Of a stretch of 35,238 nt of DNA, positions 26,944 through 34,944 are shown piece after piece (positions within the stretch are counted from its first letter, which is position 1; each line of letters starts with the position of its first letter). This DNA is from Desulfobacterales bacterium (GTDB lineage: Bacteria; Desulfobacterota; Desulfobacteria; Desulfobacterales; CAFBRK01). The DNA is taken from NCBI GenBank assembly GCA_021737185.1, contig JAIPEL010000037.1:1-35238 (forward strand). The letters run 5' to 3'. Under the pieces are notes generated by a model that saw only the letters and a program-made list of their open reading frames with translations, did no database searches and was not told the origin of the DNA. The position numbers and the translations under genes are program-made.

Positions 26944-27133
26944 AAAAAGATCGAAACCAACAACACGTTGAAAGAAGCGCTGTCCGCCATCTTTGGAGGC
27001 TTTCCAGAGGGCCTGCGGCAGAAGATGCGCCAGGGCCGCCGAAGCCGCAACCGAATATGTCAAGTCTCCGGATCTATCGGAGGAAGATGTGGCTCAAATT
27101 CAGAGAATGGCCGCTGAAGCGAGAAACTCATAA
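26944..27133 (+). pseudogene. 3' remnant of a second GSU2403-like nucleotidyltransferase gene
   Basis: Translation gives KKIETNNTLKEALSAIFGG, FPEGLRQKMRQ, then, after a one-base frameshift near 27032, AAEAATEYVKSPDLSEEDV and AQIQRMAAEARNS before TAA. This matches the end of the intact protein at 19964-21028 (KKIEADVDLKKELEAIIAG ... FVKSPDLTEENVIQIQLMALAKGNL). Homology starts right behind the palindromic repeat, so the upstream three quarters were lost there. Confidence 0.85.
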
Positions 27134-27167
27134 AGCAATAAAATGTCCCCTCAAGCTCTGGTTTTTC

Positions 27168-27301
27168 TGACATCCGACATCGGACATCCGACCTCCGCCT
27201 GCCGGGCGTAGCCTTGGCGAAGCCTGGACATCTGACCTCCGCCTGCCGGGCGAAGCCGGAGGCGAAGACTGGACATCCGGCCCTCTTCGACATCCGACCT
27301 C
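27168..27301. repeat. degenerate GACATCCGACCTCCGCCTGCCGGGCG repeat tract
   Basis: Three imperfect units of ACATCxGACCTCCGCCTGCC with GGCGAAGCC spacers; the first unit type also occurs at 26002-26050. The whole stretch 26809-27405 contains only repeats and one remnant gene. Confidence 0.65.
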
Positions 27302-27405
27302 TGTTTTCGCTTAGCAGCCAGCAGCTCAGCAGCTTTCAGCAGCTCAAAGTCGGTGCGAAGCTTCAACAGGGGAACTGATGTAAACAGCGCGGGTAGGGAG
27401 ATCCT

Positions 27406-28368
27406 GTGGAAACGCATAAAATCATGCCCGTCCCCCTTGGCCGTCGTCCCCCTTGGCCGTCAGTCTACGGGCAGATTGCGAGGGCTTTTTATGGGATCGA
27501 GGGGGTCACGGTCGATCGGAATCGCCTTCGTCCCCTCGTTATCGGCAACACCCGGCCACGCGACCGCTCCGAGGAGGAAATTGTCGGCTACCGGATGGCA
27601 TTGAACTGGATACACACCGATTCACACAAGATACCGGTCACACCGGAAACCTGTCTTCGACTTCATTCCTTGGCCCAGGGCGGCACAAGCGGTGATGCCG
27701 GCCGGTGGAAAACGACGCAGAACGACACACTCGAAATTTTCCCGGATGGTCGACGAGAGGTGCGTTTTCAACCACTTGCGCCCGACCTTGTTCCCGAAGC
27801 GATGGAAGAGCTCTGCCTGTCCTATCGCAATGTGATCGATCAGTTGCAGGTTACACCGCTGCTCGCGACGGCCTGTTTTGTTCTTGATTTTCTTTGCATT
27901 CACCCATTTCGTGACGGCAACGGTCGCATATCCAGATTGCTGACGCTGCTTTTATGCTACCACCACGGACATGAAGTCGGAAGATACATCAGTTTGGAAA
28001 GAATTATTGAACAGAGCAAGCAGGACTACTACGAAGCCTTGAAAACAAGCTCCACGGGCTGGCATCTGGGGAAACACGATGTCCTTCCGTGGTTTACCTT
28101 TCTTCTTTCCACCTGGCGAAGGGCCTACCGCGAATTCGAGGAAAGGGCTGAAAGACAGCGCCCGAAGCGGGGGGCCAAAACCGATCTGGTGGAATATGCG
28201 CTTCAAAGCATGATCAGCTCTTTTGGGATCGCCGATGTGGAGCAGCTTTGCCCCAGTGTGAGCCGGGATACCATCCGCCTGGTCATGAACCGTTGGCGAA
28301 AGCAAGGCAAGCTGGAGATGCTGGGCAAAGGCAGGGATGCCAAATGGCAAAGAATAAAGGAAAGGTAG
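27406..28368 (+). CDS. Fic-domain protein (AMP-transferase family) with C-terminal winged helix
   Basis: A 320-residue Fic/DOC protein. The catalytic loop HPFRDGNGRISR (residues 166-177) is a perfect match to the motif that transfers AMP from ATP to target protein hydroxyls. The C-terminal 70 residues (DLVEYALQSMISSFGIADVEQLCPSVSRDTIRLVMNRWRKQGKLEMLGKGRDAKW) form a winged-helix DNA-binding-like domain. In this class an N-terminal inhibitory helix (S/T-xxx-E-G/N) normally blocks ATP; here the place reads AFYGIEG, with E and G but without the S/T. The first ten codons (GTG start, AGGGAG upstream) come from a motif found elsewhere in non-coding DNA, followed by a 16-bp direct repeat, so the N-terminus may have been rebuilt. 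Neighbour genes give no clear partner. Confidence 0.85.
   Translation: METHKIMPVPLGRRPPWPSVYGQIARAFYGIEGVTVDRNRLRPLVIGNTRPRDRSEEEIVGYRMALNWIHTDSHKIPVTPETCLRLHSLAQGGTSGDAGRWKTTQNDTLEIFPDGRREVRFQPLAPDLVPEAMEELCLSYRNVIDQLQVTPLLATACFVLDFLCIHPFRDGNGRISRLLTLLLCYHHGHEVGRYISLERIIEQSKQDYYEALKTSSTGWHLGKHDVLPWFTFLLSTWRRAYREFEERAERQRPKRGAKTDLVEYALQSMISSFGIADVEQLCPSVSRDTIRLVMNRWRKQGKLEMLGKGRDAKWQRIKER
27414..27434 (-). repeat. 21-nt dispersed motif at the start of the fic gene
   Basis: The exact reverse complement of 33773-33793. It begins GGGACGGG and ends TTTTATGC on the minus strand and supplies codons 4-10 (HKIMPVP) of the Fic protein. Confidence 0.7.
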
Positions 28369-28642
28369 GAACACCACTTTAATGTAGGAATAAATGTGGG
28401 AGTATCGCTGTTCCCTTACGGCGGAAACTTGCTCACAAACGGGCATGAGAGGATTCAGATACATGATCGATCCTTTCAGTCCGCTTTATCATGTCGTTTT
28501 ACGAATGAAGGACAAAATGCAACGAGTGGAAGGGAACATTTGCCGTTCCCGTCGCACCGGCCAAAAACAGGGTTTCCGACAGTCACAAAATATAGCAAAA
28601 AAAGCAAACGGGGTTTAATTCATTCATCCAAAGGAGGCTTTT

Positions 28643-28834
28643 ATGAAAGCGCGTATTACCGATCAATGCATGGGCGATCGCAACTGCAATAAACTTTGTC
28701 CGGAGGTGTTTCTGTACGACGAAGACCAGATGCTGTCCATTGTTCAGTTTGATGTCATCCCTGAAAAATACGAAGATGTGGTGCGGCAAGCCGCCCAAGA
28801 GTGTGGTGCCGATGCCATCATTGTCGAAGAGTAA
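28643..28834 (+). CDS. small mono-cluster ferredoxin
   Basis: A 63-residue protein of the single [4Fe-4S] ferredoxin family. Cysteines C9, C15, C19 ([16 protein letters not shown]) and C54 (QECGADAI) bind the cluster; the first interval is six rather than three, so the cluster could also be [3Fe-4S]-like or altered in potential. PEVF and the C-terminal GADAIIVEE are typical. AAAGGAGG lies just before the ATG. It is 14 bases upstream of the rubrerythrin gene, which suggests it supplies electrons to that peroxidase. Confidence 0.88.
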   Translation: MKARITDQCMGDRNCNKLCPEVFLYDEDQMLSIVQFDVIPEKYEDVVRQAAQECGADAIIVEE

Positions 28835-28848
28835 GCCGGGAGCCCGTC

Positions 28849-29424
28849 ATGGTGAAATTTCGAGACAGTCAAACCGCCAAAAACCTTCTGATTTCCTTTG
28901 CCGGTGAATCCCAGGCCCGCAACCGTTACACCTATTTTTCTCGGCAGGCCAGAGAAGACGGATTTATTCAGATCGCCGACATCTTTGAAGAGACCGCCGG
29001 TCATGAATGCGAGCATGCCCTGCGGTTTTTTAAATTTTTCAACGGCGGTGAAATGCAGATCAGCTGGCAGTACCCAGCCGGTGCCATCAAAAGCACCTAT
29101 GAGAACCTGCTGGCTGCCGCCGACGGGGAACGCTACGAGCATACCCAGATGTATCCGGGCTTTGCCAGAACAGCCCGCGATGAAGGATTCACTCGCGCGG
29201 CCGACACCTGGGATGCGGTCAGCGTGTCCGAAAAACAGCACGAAAAGCGCTACCGCGAGCTTGCGGCCAACATTGAAGCCAACCGTGTTTTTACCCGGGA
29301 CCTGGATACGGTCTGGCGCTGCCGCAACTGCGGATACCTGCATGCGGGCACCGAGGCGCCGGACAAATGTCCTGCCTGCGTCAAACCACAGGGGTATTTC
29401 GAATTGCTGGGGGAGAACTGGTAA
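28849..29424 (+). CDS. rbr: rubrerythrin
   Basis: A 191-residue non-haem di-iron peroxidase that reduces hydrogen peroxide to water in anaerobes. The four-helix ferritin-like part holds E20 ([11 protein letters not shown]), E53 and H56 ([13 protein letters not shown]), E94 and E97 ([11 protein letters not shown]), E128 and H131 ([11 protein letters not shown]). The C-terminal rubredoxin-like domain has C158, C161 ([12 protein letters not shown]) and C174, C177 ([14 protein letters not shown]). All ligands are present. The start is set at [11 protein letters not shown] with GGGAG upstream. It follows the ferredoxin gene closely, forming a redox pair. No PerR-like box is evident before this pair. 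Confidence 0.97.
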   Translation: MVKFRDSQTAKNLLISFAGESQARNRYTYFSRQAREDGFIQIADIFEETAGHECEHALRFFKFFNGGEMQISWQYPAGAIKSTYENLLAAADGERYEHTQMYPGFARTARDEGFTRAADTWDAVSVSEKQHEKRYRELAANIEANRVFTRDLDTVWRCRNCGYLHAGTEAPDKCPACVKPQGYFELLGENW

Positions 29425-29483
29425 AAAAAGCTTGGCGAAGACGGGTCGTCTGTCATCTCGTATGAAACTTCATCATTCCCGGT

Positions 29484-29607
29484 CCGTCATCCCGGCCGTA
29501 GCGAAGCCCCGCATCAAGTGCGGGATAAACTTCGAGCCGGGATCCAGAAATACCTGGATTCCCCCGGATCGGAGTCCGGGGCAGGCTTGTCAAGCCCGGA
29601 ATGACGG
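29484..29607. repeat. 124-bp palindromic repeat (CCGTCAT...ATGACGG)
   Basis: Perfect terminal inverted repeats CCGTCAT/ATGACGG, with CCCGGAT and GGGATCC stems inside, and CCCGCATCAAGTGCGGG as an internal hairpin. It has the style of widely dispersed palindromic elements. The remaining 260 bases to 29869 contain another hairpin (GGCCACGCTCCGTCGTGGCC) and no gene. Confidence 0.7.
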
Positions 29608-29869
29608 CCTGAGAAGTTTCACGTTTGATCAAACTGATCGCCTCGCGGTCAGCGGCGGGGCTTATGTGAAACTTCGACCGAGGCCGGCGGCAATAACCGA
29701 CTTGCCCCCGCCTTGGGTTTTGGAGGTTGGAGGGCCACGCTCCGTCGTGGCCGGCATTTGGTCGTTACCGGCAGCACGGACTAGACTGCGCGCGTCCCTC
29801 CACCGGCAGGGGCTTCGACATAAGTTTCAGGTTTGATCAAGCATAATAAAGATCTTGTAATTTTGTAAA

Positions 29870-29888
29870 TTGGAACATATGGTTCCAA
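29870..29888. promoter_or_regulatory. palindromic operator directly before the ATPase remnant
   Basis: TTGGAAC-ATATG-GTTCCAA, a perfect 7-bp inverted repeat ending one base before the ATG; there is no ribosome-binding site. Such palindromes often precede genes for AAA_14/DUF4143 ATPases. Confidence 0.45.
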
Positions 29889-29889
29889 T

Positions 29890-30321
29890 ATGCAAAATTA
29901 TATCCCCCGTTTCATTACCGACAGGGTCGAAGAAAGGCTGCGGGCCATGCCGGCGGTTGCCATTCTCGGACCGCGCCAGTATCAAAACGATCTGCTGGGC
30001 CATCCGGTCTACGGCGCCTCCTGGGAGGGTTTCGTAATCGAGAATATCACAGCCGCCCACCGCCAGTGGCGTCCGTATTTCTATCGAAGCGCCTCCGGTG
30101 CGGAAATCGATCTGGTGCTCGAAAAGGGACAAAAGCGGGTGGCCGTAGAGGCCAAGGCCTCCACTTCCCCGGAGGTCAAGCGAAGCTTTTTCAATGCGCT
30201 GGAGGATGCAAAGATCGACGAGGCCTGGATCGTTGCCCCTGTTGATGAATCCTATCCTTACAGGAAAGGGGTAACAGTTGCCCCCCTGGAGGTCGTCATC
30301 CGTCAAATCGGGCAGCACTGA
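29890..30321 (+). pseudogene. AAA_14/DUF4143 ATPase with internal deletion
   Basis: The frame begins IPRFITDRVEERLRAMPAVAILGPRQ, the opening of AAA_14 ATPases up to the first half of Walker A (normally GPRQVGKTTL). It jumps directly to LLGHPVYGASWEGFVIENI and PYFYRSASGAEIDLVLEKGQKRVAVEAKAS, the C-terminal DUF4143 nuclease-like domain. About 230 residues, including the rest of the ATPase, are missing without loss of frame. The 143-residue product may still be made, but it cannot bind ATP. Confidence 0.82.
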
Positions 30322-30569
30322 AGCCTCTCCATCGCCTGCACCGCCCGTCCTCCGTTTGCCACGGCGTAGACTTCTACCCCTGGAAGTTTTAAGGTATCTA
30401 TGCCCAGCCCGCCGCAGGCGTGTGCTCTTTGCGGCACTCTGCGCCAATCTTTAGTAATCATTTCCAGAATCTTCAGACCATCTCCTCCGCGTCCAAACCT
30501 CCATCAAGAAAAACAGGAAGAAATGTCGCAAAATGCGGCTATAAAGCAATGGACGTCCCGGAACCCCCC

Positions 30570-30611
30570 ATGATATTGGAAAATCAAGTGTTTGCGAGGC
30601 AGGCCCTTTTA
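30570..30611 (+). repeat. partial copy of the 188-bp repeat unit
   Basis: ATGATATTGGAAAATCAAGT and the following 20 bases match the units at 33869-34244 with a few differences. The stretch 30322-30634 holds nothing else I recognise. Confidence 0.65.
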
Positions 30612-30634
30612 AAATCATAATTTAGAGGATGATG

Positions 30635-31834
30635 ATGCCTTTAGCCCGTTGCTGTTTTCCCGTCCTTTCTGTCATTTCGCTTTTTCTGACAATATCCACA
30701 ATCCAACCGCACACCGCACTTGCCGACACCATCTTTCTGAAAAACGGCAGAACCATTGAGTCTCCCAGCGTCTGGGAGGATAATGGGTTGATCAAGGCCG
30801 AAATCCACGGCCAAGTGGTCGGGTATCCCAAAGAGCAGGTGGCAAGCATTCGAAGAGCTCATAACCCAGCGAAAGACGATTACGCGGCCAACCAGAAATC
30901 ACCTCATATCCAAGCCTCGCCGCCGAAAAAAAATTCCAGACCTATTTCTGGAAGCAGGCAGCTGACCGCTGGATTGAAAGAAATATTCTTACGGATAGCA
31001 ATATTCGTTTCGATTGCAGGTGTACTGATATTGGGGCTCAAATTTTTTGCAATTAAATTTTTCAAGTCCGCCGTTTCAGAAATTTTTAAAAAACAAACCG
31101 TCACGGATCTTCAGTACCAATCCCGCAATAGACTTTTTTCTCCAGCCGAATTTGCGTTTTCTAAAATACTCGAACAAGCAGTTGGAGAATCATACGCAAT
31201 TTGCCCGAAGGTGCGTCTTGCCGACGTCATCGAGGTCAAATCGAACAATTTCCGTTCCAGTTGGAGTAATCCTTTTAGGCGGATTTCCCAAAAGCACCTG
31301 GACTTCGTAATATGTGACCATGAAAACATGGGGATCATCGGGGCCGTAGAACTCGACGATAGGAGTCATCTCAGGGCTGATCGAAAAGAACGGGATCAAT
31401 TTGTGGACCAGGCGCTCCAAAGCGCCGGCATACCGATTCTTCACCAACCGGCTAGGGGGAAGTATTCCATCCAAAAGTTGAGGTCAGACCTTGCAGAAAC
31501 TCTTGGCATCCTATTCGAAGAACCAGAGAGCGGCGGTGTTGACATCGGCATTGATGAAGCTCCAAAAGAGCAGAGCAACCGAGTTTCGGTACTTATAGAA
31601 AAAGCTGTCGCCACCTGTCCAGACTGTGGCGGAAAATTGGACAAGAGGAAAATTGTTCATGGAGGCCACACTGGCAAAGTCATTCTTTCCTGCAGAAATT
31701 ACCCGAAATGCAAGCATGTGGTCCAGTTCAGGAAAGATCTGGGAGATGATCCGATGCCTTCCGAACCCAAGGTTACCATATCTGCCGACGACGTAGACGA
31801 AGAACTGGAGCGGCGAGAACCGACACTGGATTGA
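30635..31834 (+). CDS. DUF2726 protein with signal sequence, membrane helix and topoisomerase-type zinc ribbon
   Basis: About 400 residues. A signal peptide (LSVISLFLTISTIQPHTALA) is followed by a short domain ADTIFLKNGRTIESPSVWEDNGLIKAEIHGQVVGYPKEQVASI, then a membrane helix IAIFVSIAGVLILGLKFFAI. The soluble part has a DUF2726 domain (SPAEFAFSKILEQAV... HLDFVICDHENMGIIGAVELDDRSHLRADRKERDQFVDQALQSAGIPIL), which has a restriction-endonuclease-like fold with D, E and D in place, and a zinc finger C-PDCGGKL...CRNYPKCKHV as in DNA topoisomerase I. So a nuclease-like domain sits in the cytoplasm, tethered to the membrane, with a periplasmic part. The third of three consecutive ATGs is chosen, six bases after AGAGG. 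Unusual topology; function unknown. Confidence 0.72.
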   Translation: MPLARCCFPVLSVISLFLTISTIQPHTALADTIFLKNGRTIESPSVWEDNGLIKAEIHGQVVGYPKEQVASIRRAHNPAKDDYAANQKSPHIQASPPKKNSRPISGSRQLTAGLKEIFLRIAIFVSIAGVLILGLKFFAIKFFKSAVSEIFKKQTVTDLQYQSRNRLFSPAEFAFSKILEQAVGESYAICPKVRLADVIEVKSNNFRSSWSNPFRRISQKHLDFVICDHENMGIIGAVELDDRSHLRADRKERDQFVDQALQSAGIPILHQPARGKYSIQKLRSDLAETLGILFEEPESGGVDIGIDEAPKEQSNRVSVLIEKAVATCPDCGGKLDKRKIVHGGHTGKVILSCRNYPKCKHVVQFRKDLGDDPMPSEPKVTISADDVDEELERREPTLD

Positions 31835-31848
31835 GTATTTTGAAATCG

Positions 31849-31941
31849 ATGGACCCGAAAACCATCCAAGAACGCTTTTCTGACATCACCGTTTGGCAAC
31901 AGGGCGGGCAACGTGGTTGGGGGACGGCAATTGCTTTATAA
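31849..31941 (+). pseudogene. N-terminal fragment similar to HNH endonucleases
   Basis: MDPKTIQERFSDITVWQQGGQRGW then a stop after five further residues. The pattern RFxxLxVWxxGxQRAPHKPLLLL is the opening of a group of restriction-like HNH endonucleases; here the match ends at QRGW. It sits 15 bases after the DUF2726 gene. Only this 30-codon piece remains. Confidence 0.45.
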
Positions 31942-32480
31942 CTTTCTCTATTGTTTACGATCTATAAAGGTTCAGGCCACAAAAATGGTGGGGTGGAAAC
32001 TTATAAACCAATAGAATGTCCCCTAAACCGTCCCCTAACCCGCGGGAAATTAAAGACAGGCCGGCAATCTTGTGGAAATTGGTCAACGTTTGCGGCCATT
32101 TTTTGTTGCCTGGGGTCACGCCAACATGTTGAAAATACGTTGGATCACTTGAAAAATGGCCTCGATTTTGGCCTTATATCGTCCTTTTTGTTCCAGAAAA
32201 CGGCGTTATAAAGAATGTGGACGCCATTTCCAGGCGGAGGTGGCCCTGCTCGCTATCCCGACGCCTTGGTGATCATTTTCCCCACTTCAGAGAAAATAAC
32301 CAGGGTCCGTTGTTCGGGCAGCATCGACTTAGTCCCTTATTTGATCCCCAATTGGCCCCCTGGAAGGAACTCGCCTTTCTTCACCCCTTTCGCATCGCCA
32401 TGGAAGCGGAAAAAAAAGAGGCGCCGGTGAATCAAAGCGCCTCCCTTGCATTTGCCGCATCAAGCGGCTCTATCGGCAAA
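31942..32480. other. AT-rich intergenic region with repeat remnants
   Basis: It contains a 29-nt match (31996-32024) to the end of the nucleotidyltransferase remnant at 27123-27151, with AATGTCCCCT following a TATAAA stop region. On the minus strand 32106-32195 reads a short open peptide ending VIQRIFNMLA, unrecognised. No complete gene is seen. Confidence 0.4.
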
Positions 32481-33419
32481 TCAGCGGTTTTTCCATTTAC
32501 GGACCTTATCCTCCCAGTAGTAGAGTTTTCGGGCCCCCTCCGGCTGTTTGGAGATCATGTACAAAAGCTGAAACTCATTCGGATTGATGGCCTTGAGTTC
32601 GTCTACGACGCGATTCGGGACGAAGACGTAGTTCATGTGGGCCGGAACCGAAACCACCGCCTCCTGCTCCTTTTCGTAAACCAGACCGGGAACCTCGGTC
32701 GGGGTCTTTTCGAATTCGGCAAAGAGGAAAATGGTCAACTGCCCGCACAAATCGACTGCCGGATCGATTTCGTCCCACCGGACGATCACGCCGTCTTCGT
32801 GTTTGTAATCGACCTTGAGCGATTTGGGATCGATGGCAGGAATGTCCTCTTTTCCGGGAACATCGGATATATCCGGAAACTGATATACGCTTCCGTCACT
32901 GAACGTGAGTTTAACCTCGAAGTATCCGACGTGGGGGATCTCCCACTGGATTCCGGGGGAAAAACCACTTTCAAAAAGCTGCTCGGGTATCTTGAACACC
33001 ATGTCCTTGGCGGGATACCAGTCTTGCGCCATCCAACCGCATCCGGTGTAGCTTCCGATGTACAAACGGTAATCCAGAAGTTCACTTTTGATTCCGGAAT
33101 CGCCGATATGAAACGTGTAGCTGACGGGGTACCGCCCCTCGTAGTTTTCATTATACTCATACTCATAGTAATAAATCGTAACCGCAGCGATTTGCGAAAT
33201 GCTATCAACGCTTATTCCGGCCGGACCGGCATTGGAAAAGGAGAGACGGTATTCGGATTCGCTTACCAATTTCCTGTCGACCTGATCCCTGAATTGAATC
33301 ATCCACTCGTTTACATTCCACCCGTCGGCGATCGACCCATCTTCCGATGCCGCTGCGGTTACTGCCATAGACAGCATCAGGATCGAAACTGTCACCAAAA
33401 CCAACAGACCCTTTTTCAT
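32481..33419 (-). CDS. secreted protein of unknown function, 312 residues
   Basis: A classical signal peptide, MKKGLLVLVTVSILMLSMAVTAAA, with cleavage before SEDG, so the product goes to the periplasm or outside. The mature part is acidic and rich in tyrosine and tryptophan (YYYEYEYNENYEGRYPVSYTFHIGDSG, GYFEVKLTFSDGSVYQFPDISD) and looks beta-sheet based. No domain is recognised. AAGGAG lies six bases before the ATG. A plausible promoter is 185 bases upstream. No partner gene is adjacent; both sides are repeat-rich. Confidence 0.72.
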   Translation of the reverse strand: MKKGLLVLVTVSILMLSMAVTAAASEDGSIADGWNVNEWMIQFRDQVDRKLVSESEYRLSFSNAGPAGISVDSISQIAAVTIYYYEYEYNENYEGRYPVSYTFHIGDSGIKSELLDYRLYIGSYTGCGWMAQDWYPAKDMVFKIPEQLFESGFSPGIQWEIPHVGYFEVKLTFSDGSVYQFPDISDVPGKEDIPAIDPKSLKVDYKHEDGVIVRWDEIDPAVDLCGQLTIFLFAEFEKTPTEVPGLVYEKEQEAVVSVPAHMNYVFVPNRVVDELKAINPNEFQLLYMISKQPEGARKLYYWEDKVRKWKNR

Positions 33420-33603
33420 GGTTGACTCCTTCCTCTGTGTCGGTGGGCGTTTGTATGAAAAAAAAAGACTGAAAAACACGCCGCATGCGACCGCTGCTGA
33501 AAGGTGACTGCCAGCAATGCCTGAAAACCGAAGCTGTGTGTGTTTTACATTTGTCTAAAATGCGATGCGGATGGAACGTCAGAGTATTCTGGGATTTTGT
33601 TTT

Positions 33604-33632
33604 GTGTAACGCAAAGCTAGACAAAATGTCAA
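33604..33632 (-). promoter_or_regulatory. candidate sigma-70 promoter of the secreted-protein gene
   Basis: Minus strand TTGACA, 17 bases, TTACAC. The -35 is exact and the spacing is ideal; the -10 is moderate. It points to the secreted-protein gene. Confidence 0.4.
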
Positions 33633-33772
33633 TGTTTCCTTTTCTCCTTTTGAGAGAATTTCCGGGTCCGACCACGGCAACATATCGAAGATACAATGTA
33701 TTGGTTCCAAAAAACCTTGGATTTTGCTTTTTTTAGCCGAAAGCTTCCTTCGAGGAAAAGATTCTTGTCAGA

Positions 33773-33793
33773 GGGACGGGCATGATTTTATGC
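33773..33793 (+). repeat. 21-nt dispersed motif (GGGACGGG...TTTTATGC)
   Basis: The exact inverse of the motif at the fic start; single-base variants occur at 33880-33900 and 34068-34088 within the tandem duplication. Confidence 0.7.
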
Positions 33794-33868
33794 TTTTCTA
33801 TAACCTTACTACCCTCCAGAGCTTGTAGTGCCTGTCCCTGGCCTTAACCGAAGTGGGAACATGGGGAT

Positions 33869-34244
33869 GTGGGAACATGGGGACGGGGATGATTTTATGC
33901 GTTTCTATTGATGAACTGATCGCCGTTGATCGGGATAGGTATTGTATGATATTGGAAAATCAAGTGTTTGCGAAGGAGGTCCTTTTAGAGCGCTTGTCAT
34001 AATAACGTTCCGATAGCAATAATTGACGCTTGATTGAGCGCATTGATTCAGTTCTAGTGGGAACATGGGGACGGGGATGATTTTATGCGTTTCTATTGAT
34101 GAACTGATCGCCGTTGATCGGGATAGGTATTGTATGATATTGGAAAATCAAGTGTTTGCGAAGGAGGTCCTTTTAGAGCGCTTGTCAAAATAACGTTCCG
34201 ATAGCAATAATTGACGCTTGATTGAGCGCATTGATTCAGTTCTA
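33869..34244 (+). repeat. 188-bp tandem direct duplication
   Basis: Two adjacent 188-bp units differ by a single base (T/A in TCATAATAACG versus TCAAAATAACG). Each contains GTGGGAACATGGGGACGGGG, the 21-nt motif variant, a short frame MILENQVFAKEVLLERLS with GGGATAGG upstream, and most of the AGCGCTTG element. High identity means the duplication is recent. The 1033-bp gap 33420-34452 holds only this, the promoter and the motifs. Confidence 0.85.
33989..34056 (+). mobile_element. MITE-like element, truncated copy B
   Basis: The left 68 bases of the AGCGCTTG element; the right end (CAAGCGCT) is cut off where the second duplication unit begins. Confidence 0.68.
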
Positions 34245-34264
34245 TAAGCCGCACCCCAAGCGCT
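34177..34264 (+). mobile_element. 88-bp MITE-like inverted-repeat element, copy C
   Basis: Complete copy with AGCGCTTG and CAAGCGCT ends; the inner sequence agrees with copy A at both ends (TCAAAATAACGTTCCGATAG and TATAAGCCGCACCCC), with about ten differences in between. Confidence 0.72.
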
Positions 34265-34452
34265 CGAAGTGGTTCTTATTTTACATATAGGGATTGTCAA
34301 ACAGCCGATCTATGACCTTGAGTTCGCGGGACGCCAGTTCATATCAAGCTCTCTCAAACGGAACGGATGATCCGGCTTGCCTCTACCCATAGACCCGACT
34401 TGGTCCCGACTTGGTCCAAGCCTGGCCACTTGGTGGATGTTTAGGCATAAAA

Positions 34453-34794
34453 ATGAAAACCGTTAAAATGGTGGTTTCTTCCCGCAACAAAACAAACCGG
34501 TGCTTTTTGAAAGCATTCGAGGGCGATTCCCAGGGCACCTACATCAGCTTCGAATCTCCCGAACTGATCTTCAAGGTACTGACCCGCAAGCGATGGGAGC
34601 TACTCAGGACCATGACCGGTGCAGGCCCGATGTCAATTCGGGAGGCGGCCCGAAGGCTCGAAAGAGACGTCAAAGCGGTCCATAGCGACGTGCACGCTCT
34701 TCTAGACGCCGGCATTCTTCAAAAGACCGACAGCGGCCCCATCGAATTTCCGTTCGACGCGGTTCACGTGGATTTCATGCTCGAAGCGGCTTGA
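34453..34794 (+). CDS. HVO_A0114-like DNA-binding protein (antitoxin type)
   Basis: A 113-residue protein with an N-terminal beta part (FEGDSQGTYISFESPELIFKVLTRKRWELLRTM) and a winged-helix: MSIREAARRLERDVKAVHSDVHALLDAGILQKTDSGPIEFPFDAVHVDFML. This matches the HVO_A0114 family, which usually follows a TumE/DUF6516-like toxin gene and acts as its antitoxin and repressor. Here no toxin is visible upstream; the preceding DNA holds the duplicated repeats, so the toxin may have been lost. The first ATG with correct protein character was chosen over an upstream GTG; the ribosome-binding site is weak. Confidence 0.75.
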   Translation: MKTVKMVVSSRNKTNRCFLKAFEGDSQGTYISFESPELIFKVLTRKRWELLRTMTGAGPMSIREAARRLERDVKAVHSDVHALLDAGILQKTDSGPIEFPFDAVHVDFMLEAA

Positions 34795-34944
34795 ACACAT
34801 TCCTCCCCCTCGGCGCAAGCCACCCATTTTCTCCCAAACCGGCTCAAAGCCCTTTTGGGGTAAAAAGACGGCTGGTCCGTGATTCACCGCTGTAACGGCA
34901 TTGACCGTTCAGATGGGGTTGAAGCTACGGTAATTGGATATCGA

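Noticed and set aside
27168..27301. Regular repeats considered as a CRISPR array
   Set aside because: Units are degenerate, without uniform repeats and unique spacers, and no cas genes are present.
28533..28551. GGGAAC/GTTCCC hairpin after the fic gene
   Set aside because: No U-run on either strand, so not called a terminator.
28394..28618. 74-codon plus frame before the ferredoxin gene
   Set aside because: No ribosome-binding site and no recognisable protein character.
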